Shown here piece by piece: positions 57,236 to 64,000 of a DNA stretch of 64,000 bases (its first letter is position 1; every line of letters begins with the position of its first letter). The position numbers and the translations under genes are program-made. This DNA is from Vitrella brassicaformis (Eukaryota > Sar > Vitrellaceae): positions 36,517 through 100,516 of the forward strand of contig CDMY01000351.1 of the NCBI GenBank assembly GCA_001179505.1, in the 5' to 3' direction. Under the pieces are notes generated by a model, which saw only the letters and a list, made by a program, of their open reading frames with translations, was not told the origin of the DNA and did not search any database.

Positions 57236-59398
57236 TCACCAGCCCATCGATACCTGGCCATCGGCTGTTTCTGCACGCACTGCCTCAGTGAGGGTCTTCA
57301 CATCGGCCTCGAGTGCTTTCTCTTTATCCCGTAGCTTTTTTTCGATTTCCTCTCGGCTCTCACGACACCACTGTGATTCCCCCTCCCACTGCAGAAAGAC
57401 AAAGACATCATACCCACTTGTGTAATCTAGGTTTCACTCATCTAGGTCTTTTCGTACGGGTTCTTGTCGCTGAGCATTCTCCTTGCGAATCAGTGCATTG
57501 GATCGCATCAGAAGGGCAGCGTAGCGTGCCTGATTGGTGTGCCCGCCATAGTCATAGTAGTCGTCCGAATGTCGAGCCCCATTGGCTTTGAGGAGGACGG
57601 CGACATCCTTCAGCTCAAGCTGTATCACCTGTGAGATGACACCCAGTCAGTCCGTATGTGTGTGAAATTCGATGGCATCCATCTCATTATTTTTCACCCG
57701 CCCACCACTTCGTCGAGAGGCGCCACGACTAGGCCGCCGACCAGCTGATGTCTGCCAAGATTGGGGTCTGCTCCGGCTTCCAACAGCAGCTCCACAGTCC
57801 TGAATATTCGATTGGCAGCGACAGCATCCCACACCAAGCGGCTGTTACTGTAGGTCTCTGTCTCGGCCATCACTGCGCGATGTAGAGGCTCTCCGTTTGC
57901 CATGTTGGGATTTGCCCCACTGTCGAGAAGCGTCTTGACAGCCATGAAGGCATCTCTTGTCCCTTCTTGATAGCCGCGGACGCCAAAGAAATCGTATAGT
58001 CGCTGCCTCATGCTTTTCCACCCGGTGTCTCCCTTTCGGATTTGATTGATGCGGTCGATGAGCTCGGCGTGTTGGAGTCCCGTGAAGACTGTAATCAGCT
58101 GACAACTGACAACCGCCACCGTCAGAATGATGTTGGCAATGGGGAGCAGCTGCAGCTGGTAAGTGGGATAGCAGAGGAAGAGGGCATTGCATATCAGGCC
58201 GACAAGTTTTTCGCAGAGTATGCTGGAGAGACGGGGCACTGTGTGCAGCAGTAAGGCGCTGGCGTCAACTTTGGCCTCGAGCATGGAGAGACGAATCACT
58301 ATCGCAGGAAGATATCTTCGGGCATCATGTTTGGCCTCGATTGTTGCGATTTGAGAAGGGTAGAGGAGGCAGGTTTCTGTGGCGGGGCAGAGAAAGTAGA
58401 GGTGCCACAGCCATGTGGGGACCCTCTCGCTGGACACCGCGATCGTGAAGAAGGTAATCCAGGTGCTGGTTGTGTAGACAATCTCCGCAATCAGCACGTG
58501 CAAAAGACCCAATCGGGTCGAGCAGGTTGCGCAACAAAGCATGCACGAGACATATAGAAATGCCATAAAAGGAAACAGCATCAGCAGGATGGAAGCCCAC
58601 CATAAGAAGCCCCCAATCCAGCTCCACCCCCAATAAGCACAAAGAGCACCGATCACCCCCAACTTGGGCCCCAAGACCGCAAGCCCCGGATCCTCTGGTC
58701 TTCCCGCTTTGGCTAGCTGTTGTATCTGCTTGTAGGCTGAGGCGATGGCATTCAGCAGATTCAAGGAGAGATTGCTGATAAGTATTCCCATCGCACGGCT
58801 TCGGGGGTTGCCGATGGCATAAAGAATGATCACGATGTTGATGAAGTCGATGCTGTCGTTGAGGACGGAGATGCGGCTCAGCACCGTGATCATCCTGACG
58901 AGCCACCGAGGAGGGCCGGGCCGGTAGAAGCGAGTGATGATGGGTGCCGGGGAAGACGGCCCTCGCGGGGTCGCTGCCTGAGAGTCCACGCCCGAGTCGA
59001 TGAGACGGGAGTATTCGCCTAATTCGATGTCGCCCGAGGGTCCCTTTTTGCGCTGCACCTGAGCAACCGCAATGCACAAGTCGTCAGCAAACTGCTCACA
59101 CAAAGGCTTCTCCTGCGTACCAGTGTGGCATTCATTTGGACGTACTCCAGGCACCATTTGAGGACGAGCAGAGCTGTCGAGACAGAGGCAGAGGCGAGAA
59201 GGAGCCGCTTGCACAGGAGGGGGATTGTGTACTGGGACGGCTCGTCGATAATCATCTCCCAGAAGGAGAACCAGTCGGTCACTGCACAATGTCATATGCA
59301 ATGGGGGCAGAGAGGGAGCAATATACATCATGATGGGAGAGAGATGAAGATCCCTGCTGTTGCTTACGTGCCGCGAAGACCCCCAGTAGGATAAGCAT
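57236..59398 (-). CDS. Multi-TM ankyrin-repeat protein, array unit 1 (622 residues, intact)
   Basis: Exons: 59398-59368 (MLILLGVFAA), 59281-59121, 59058-57706, 57628-57458 and 57388-57236, total 1,869 nt. Order: an N-terminal hydrophobic leader; DWFSFWEMIIDEPSQYTIPL and an adjacent membrane span; a linker with GEYSRLIDSGVDSQAATPRG; then at least six membrane spans (for example PRWLVRMITVLSRISVL, GGFLWWASILLMLFPFM, STWITFFTIAVSS, YQLQLLPIANIILTVAVVS). Next come ankyrin repeats (FMAVKTLLDSGANPNM, GEPLHRAVMAE, RTVELLLEAGADPNLG, DVAVLLKANGARHSDDYY) and a coiled coil (REEIEKKLRDKEKALEADVK). It resembles ankyrin-carrying membrane proteins in plan but matches no named family. It ends with a TGA at 57236-57238. 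This is the most downstream unit; its last exon is shorter than in the others. Confidence 0.65.
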
Positions 59399-61699
59399 TA
59401 TGTTCTCTTCGAGAAATTTCTGCAATGAGACCCTTCTGGGCCCTTGGCTGGACAAAACCGACGATGCGAAGATCCGTCCATCAGCTGTTTCTGCACGCAC
59501 TGCCCCAGCAAGGTCTTTCAAGTCGGCTCTCAAGGTTTTCTCTTCATCCTCTAGCTCTTTTACGATTTCCTCTTGTCGCTGTGGTTCCTCCTTCCACTGC
59601 AGAAAGACAAAGACATCATACCCACTTGTGTGATCTAGGTTTCAATTATCTAGGTCTTTTCGTACGAATTCTTGTCGCCAAGCATCAAATTCGCCAATCA
59701 GCTCTTTCGATCGCATCAAAAGGGCAGCGTAATGTTCATGGTTGGTGTGTCCGCCGTATTTATAGTAGTCGTCCGAATGTCGAGCCCCATTGGCTTTGAG
59801 GAGAACGGCGACATGGTTCAGCTCCGGCTGTATCACCTGCACAAACATGGCACTCAGTCAAGCCACGTGTGTGAATCTGTGGCATCCGTCTCTTCATGCT
59901 TATCCGCCCACTCACCACTTCGTCGAGAGGCGCCACGACTAGGTCGCCGGCCAGCTGACGTGTGCCAAGATTGGGGTCTGCTCCGGCTTCCAACAGCAGC
60001 TCCACAGTGTTGAAAATCCAAGCAGCTTCAGCATCCCACAGCAAGGGCCTGTCGCTGTCGGTCGCTGCCCCGGCCATGACTGCGCGATGAAGCGGCTCGC
60101 CGCACGCCATATTGGGATCTGGGCCAATATCAAGGAGCGTCTTGACAGCCACCAAAGCATCAGCTTTCTGATACCCCCTCTCGGGATAGAAACAGTGAGC
60201 TAAACGCTCTCCCATGCTTTTCCACTCGGTGTCTCCCTTTCGGATTTGATCGATGCGGTCGATCAGCTCGGCGTGTTGGAGTCCTGTGAGCTCTGCAATC
60301 AGTTGACAACTGATGACTGCCACCGTCAGAATGATGTTGGCAATGGGGAGCAGCTGCAGCTGGTAAGTGGGATAGCAGAGGAAGAGGGCATTGCATATCA
60401 GACCGAGAAGGTCTTCGCAGAGTATGCTGGAGAGGCGATTGCGTCTCGCATCACGATGGCTTCTGGCGTCAACTTTGGCCTCGAGTATGGTGAGAAGAGA
60501 GGGATAGAGCATGAAGGTCCCTACCAGAGGGGAGAGAAAGTAGAGGCGCCAGAGCCATGTGTGGACTCTCTCGCTGAAGACCGCAGCCGTGAAGAAAGTA
60601 ATCCAATCGGTGATTGCATCGACAAGCTCCGGAATCAGCACGTGCAAAAGACCCAATCGGCTGTAGTCAAAGAGAAGAACTTCTGAAAGAAGCTCCTTCG
60701 GAATCAACCAGTGCGTCACGACGCCAGTAAGGATTTCGATCCCAATGGCGACGAGGAAGACCAGAACAGCACCATATCAGAAGACTCCTCCACAAAGAAT
60801 GAAGATTGCCCAGATCCACGAAGCAGGGACTGCACCTAGCAACGCACCCATCGCCCCGCAGAAACACACTATGGGGGCCGCTATGTGCGCCCGCCCAGAT
60901 AGCCAGCGTCGATTGGACGATTGCAATAAGGTATCGGACGGTTGCGCGAGCCCTGGATGCTCTTTCAGTGCGGCTGTGAGGTTTTGCGCCAGCTGTTCTT
61001 GCATCTGCTCTTCGGAGGCTTCGAGTCCCATGGCTTCGTAGGCTGAGGCGATGGCATTCAGCAGATTCAAAAACAGATTGCAGATGAGTGTGCCGATAGC
61101 ACCGGCTCCTGGGTTGGCGCAAAGAATGATCACGACGTTGATGGAGTCGATGCTGTCGTTGAGGACGGAGATGCCGCTCAGCACCGTGATCATCCTGACG
61201 AGCCACCGAGGAGGGTCGGGCCGGTAGAAGCGAGCGATGATGGGTGCCGTGGGAGACGGCCCTCGCGGGTCGCTGCCTGGGAGTCCACGCCCGAGTCGAT
61301 GAGATGGGAGTATTCGCCTAACTCCATGTCGCCCGAGGGTGGCTTTTTGCGCTGCACCTGACCGGCCGCAATGCACCAAAGTCGTCAGCAAATTGCTCAC
61401 ACAAAGGCTTCTCCTGCGTACCAGTGTGGCATTCATTTGGGCGTACTCCAGGCACCATTTGAGGACGAGCAGAGCCGTCGAGACAGAGGCAGAGGCGAGA
61501 AGGAGCCGCTTGCACAGGAGGGGGATTGTGTACTGGGACGGCTCGTCGATAATCATCTCCCAGAAGGAGAACCAGTCGGTCACTGCACAATGTCATATGC
61601 AATGGGGGCAGAGAGGGAGCAATATACATCATGATGGGAGAGAGATGAAGATCCCTGCTGTTGCTTACGTGCCGCGAAGGCCCCCAGGAGGATAAGCAT
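59279..61699 (-). pseudogene. Multi-TM ankyrin-repeat protein, array unit 2 (broken)
   Basis: It has the same exon plan as unit 1, shifted by exactly 2,301 bp at the first exon (61699-61669). Lesions: the G run near 61,268 has three G where unit 3 has four, shifting the frame after TPRGP. A TGA (about 60,777-60,779, GGVF*) lies in the membrane region where unit 3 has Trp (RLFWWLAL). The rest is well kept, including LGLLHVLIPELVDAITDW, YQLQLLPIANIILTVAVIS, ankyrin repeats (FNTVELLLEAGADPNLG) and a coiled coil (RQEEIVKELEDEEKTLRAD). Its last exon (from 59598) contains the start codon of unit 1. Confidence 0.6.
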
Positions 61700-63957
61700 T
61701 ATGTTCTCTTCGAGGAATTTCTGCAATGAGACACTTCTGGGCCCTTGGCTGGACAAAACCGACGATGCGAAGATCCGTCCATCAGCTGTTTCTGCACGCA
61801 CTGCCCCAGCAAGGTCTTTCAAGTCGGCTCTCAAGGTTTTCTCTTCATCCTCTAGCTCTTTTACGATTTCCTCTTGTCGCTGTGGTCCCTTCTTCCACTG
61901 CAGAAAGACAAAGACATCATACCCACTTGTGTGATCTAGGTTTCAATTATCTAGGTCTTTTCGTACGAATTCTTGTCGCCAAGCATTCTCCTTGCGAATC
62001 AGTGCATTGGACCGCATCAGAAGGGCAGCGTAGCGTGCCTGATTGGTGTGTCCGCCATAGTCATAGTAGTCGTCCGAATGTCGAGCCCCATTGGCTTTGA
62101 GGAGGACGGCGACATCCTTCAGCTCAGGCTGTGTCACCTGCACAAACATGGCACGCAGTCAGGCTTTCTTTATGCTTATCCCCCCACTCACCACTTCGTC
62201 GAGAGGCGCCACGACTAGGCCACCGACCAGCTGACGTGTGCCAAGATTGGGGTCTGCTCCGGCTTCCAACAGCAGCTCCACAGTGTTGAATATCCGAGCA
62301 GCTTCAGCATCCCACGGCAAGGGCCTGTCGCTGTCGGTCGCTGCCTCGGCCATGACTGCGCGATGTAGAGGCTCGCCACATGACATGTTTGGATCTGCGC
62401 CACCGTCGAGAAGCTTCTTCACAGCCACCAAGGCATCAACTGTCCCTTCTTGATAGCCGCGGACGCCAGAGAAGCCGTACATGGCCACTACCGCATCGTG
62501 TCCGTTTCGAATTTGATCGATGCTGTCGATGAGCTTGGCATGTTGGAGTCCCGTGAACTCTGTAATCAGCTGACAACTCAAAAGTGCCACCGTCAGAATG
62601 ATGTTGGCTATTGGGAGCAGCTGCAGTTGATAAGTGGGATAGCGGAGGAAGAGAACATTGCATGTGAGGCCGAGAAGGCCTCCAACCCTCATGTCGTAGA
62701 AACGATTATCTTTGGTCGGATGGCGATGGGATCTGGCGTCAATTCTCTCTTTGAGTGTTGCGATTAGAGAAGGGTAAAGGATGAGGGTTTCTGTAGAGGG
62801 GCACAGAAAGTAGAGGTGCCAAAGCCACGTCGGGACTCTCTCGCTAGACACCGCAATCGTAAAGAAGGTAATCCAGCTGCTTGTTGTATAGATAAGCTCT
62901 GGAATCAGCACGTGCAAGAGACCCAATCGGCTGTAGTCGGAGAGAAGAATATCCGAAAGGAACTCCTTCGGGATCAGGCAATGCGTCACGACGCCAACAA
63001 CGAGCCCAGACATTAGCGTCACCAGCATCAAAGTTAAGGCAAGCCACCAGAAAAGACGCCCAATCCAACTTATCCACCAAAACCAGGAATCACCCAGAAG
63101 GGCGCCGATCACTCCAGAAGGAGCATAAAGCACGCCGATCACGCCGCATGAACAAATATAGCTGCCCATACCAGACAAACGTCGAAGACGACCAAACATC
63201 ATATGTTCGGGCTCACTCCAAAGTCCACTCCAGAGTCCGCTTAGAATTTGGTTGAACTCCTGCAAGCGCTCTTGCGAGGCTTCAAAAAGCCTGGTCATGT
63301 AGGCTGAGGCGATGGCATTCAGCAGATTCAAAAACAGATTGCAGATGAGTATTGCCATCGCGTGGCTTCGGGGATTGCCGATGGCGCAAAGAATGATCAC
63401 GACGTTGATGGAGTCGATGCTGTCGTTGAGGACGAAGATGCGGCTCAGCACCGTGATCATCCTGACGAGCCACCGAGGAGGGTCGGGCCGGTAGAAGCGA
63501 GCGATGATGGGTGCCGTGGGAGACGGCCCTCGCGGGGTCGCTGCCTGGGAGTCCACGCCCGAGTCGATGAGATGGGAGTATTCGCCTAACTCCATGTCGC
63601 CCAAGGGTGGCTTTTTGCGCTGCACCTGAGCGGCCGCAAGGCACCAAAGTCGTCAGCAAACTGCTCACACAAAGGCTTCTCCTACGTACCAGTGTGGCAT
63701 TCATTTGGGCGTACTCCAGGCACCATTTGAGGACGAGCAGAGCCGTCGAGACAGAGGCAGAGGCGAGAAGGAGCCGCTTGCACAGGAGGGGGATTGTGTA
63801 CTGGGACGGCTCGTCGATAATCATCTCCCAGAAGGAGAACCAGTCGGTCACTGCACATGTGCAATGGGGAAGAAAGAGAGACATTATGACGGCTTGAGAG
63901 ATAGTAAGATCCCTGCTGTTGCTTACGAGACGCGAAGGCGCCCAGGAGGATAAGCAT
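61580..63957 (-). CDS. Multi-TM ankyrin-repeat protein, array unit 3 (about 704 residues)
   Basis: Exons: 63957-63927 (MLILLGAFAS), 63850-63690, 63625-62192, 62137-61967 and 61897-61580, total 2,115 nt. The plan is the same as unit 1: membrane spans (LALTLMLVTLMSGLVVGVV, SWITFFTIAVSSERVP, YQLQLLPIANIILTVALLS), ankyrin repeats (LVAVKKLLDGGADPNM, GEPLHRAVMAEAATDS, FNTVELLLEAGADPNLG, DVAVLLKANGARHSDD) and a C-terminal coiled coil. The central segment between the conserved ends (about 63,000-63,300) differs strongly from unit 1. The last exon runs through the start codon of unit 2; splicing there would instead fuse the two units. Confidence 0.6.
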
Positions 63958-64000
63958 TATGTTCTCTGGGAGGAACATTTGCCATGAGACCCCTCTGGGA
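63958..64000 (-). other. Probable end of a further array unit, cut by the window edge
   Basis: Upstream of ATG 63957 the sequence still matches the 3' part of the coiled-coil exon of the array (RGVSWQMFLPEN against RVSLQKFLEEN), so another unit probably continues past the window. Confidence 0.4.

Noticed and set aside
57236-64000. Ankyrin/TM array as a bacterial or viral insertion
   Set aside because: Every unit has spliceosomal introns with conserved donors and acceptors, and composition like the neighbours.

Overview
The window is nuclear DNA from a eukaryote. Genes are split by short introns, mostly 60-120 nt and almost all GT-AG, filled with TGTC/CA/TG microsatellites. Three kinds of gene point to a flagellated alveolate alga with a secondary plastid: a very large central-pair ciliary protein (CFAP54-like), an ApiAP2-type AP2 domain, and proteins with a signal peptide followed by a Phe-containing transit-like region. 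Base composition and intron style fit a chromerid, most likely Vitrella brassicaformis; that species call is inference. All gene models were assembled by hand from splice sites and reading frame. For most multi-exon models the exon lengths sum to a multiple of three.

Layout. 1-4724 is repeat-rich DNA with a 300-N gap. 4725-14162 holds an acidic disordered protein (-), a RUS/DUF647 protein (+), a small membrane ORF and a nucleoporin-like protein with a GLEBS-like motif (+). 15132-29118 is one 37-exon gene on the minus strand for a CFAP54-like protein of about 3,705 residues; a second 300-N gap lies inside one of its introns. 29.4-30.5 kb holds a broken gene with two PD-(D/E)XK-like segments.

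31.4-43 kb is an accessory region. Two inverted copies of an F-box-like gene, each with a different lesion, flank a coiled-coil membrane gene with an in-frame TAG and a gene fusing a GRDP/DUF1399-like domain to a ubiquitin-like domain. Next come a candidate plastid protein whose upstream DNA is a decayed copy of the fusion gene's 5' end, and a second small candidate plastid protein. 43.7-52 kb carries a short ORF, a multi-pass membrane protein, a frameshifted gene and a CASTOR/POLLUX-like channel regulatory region with no pore exons.

53-56.4 kb has a membrane-anchored ARM-repeat gene broken by a 13-bp tandem duplication, a histone-deacetylase C-terminal fragment and an ApiAP2-like gene with a damaged second AP2 domain. 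57.2-64 kb is a head-to-tail array of three multi-TM/ankyrin genes, the middle one broken. The left 30 kb is conserved housekeeping and ciliary sequence. The right 34 kb is rich in duplication, inversion and gene decay.
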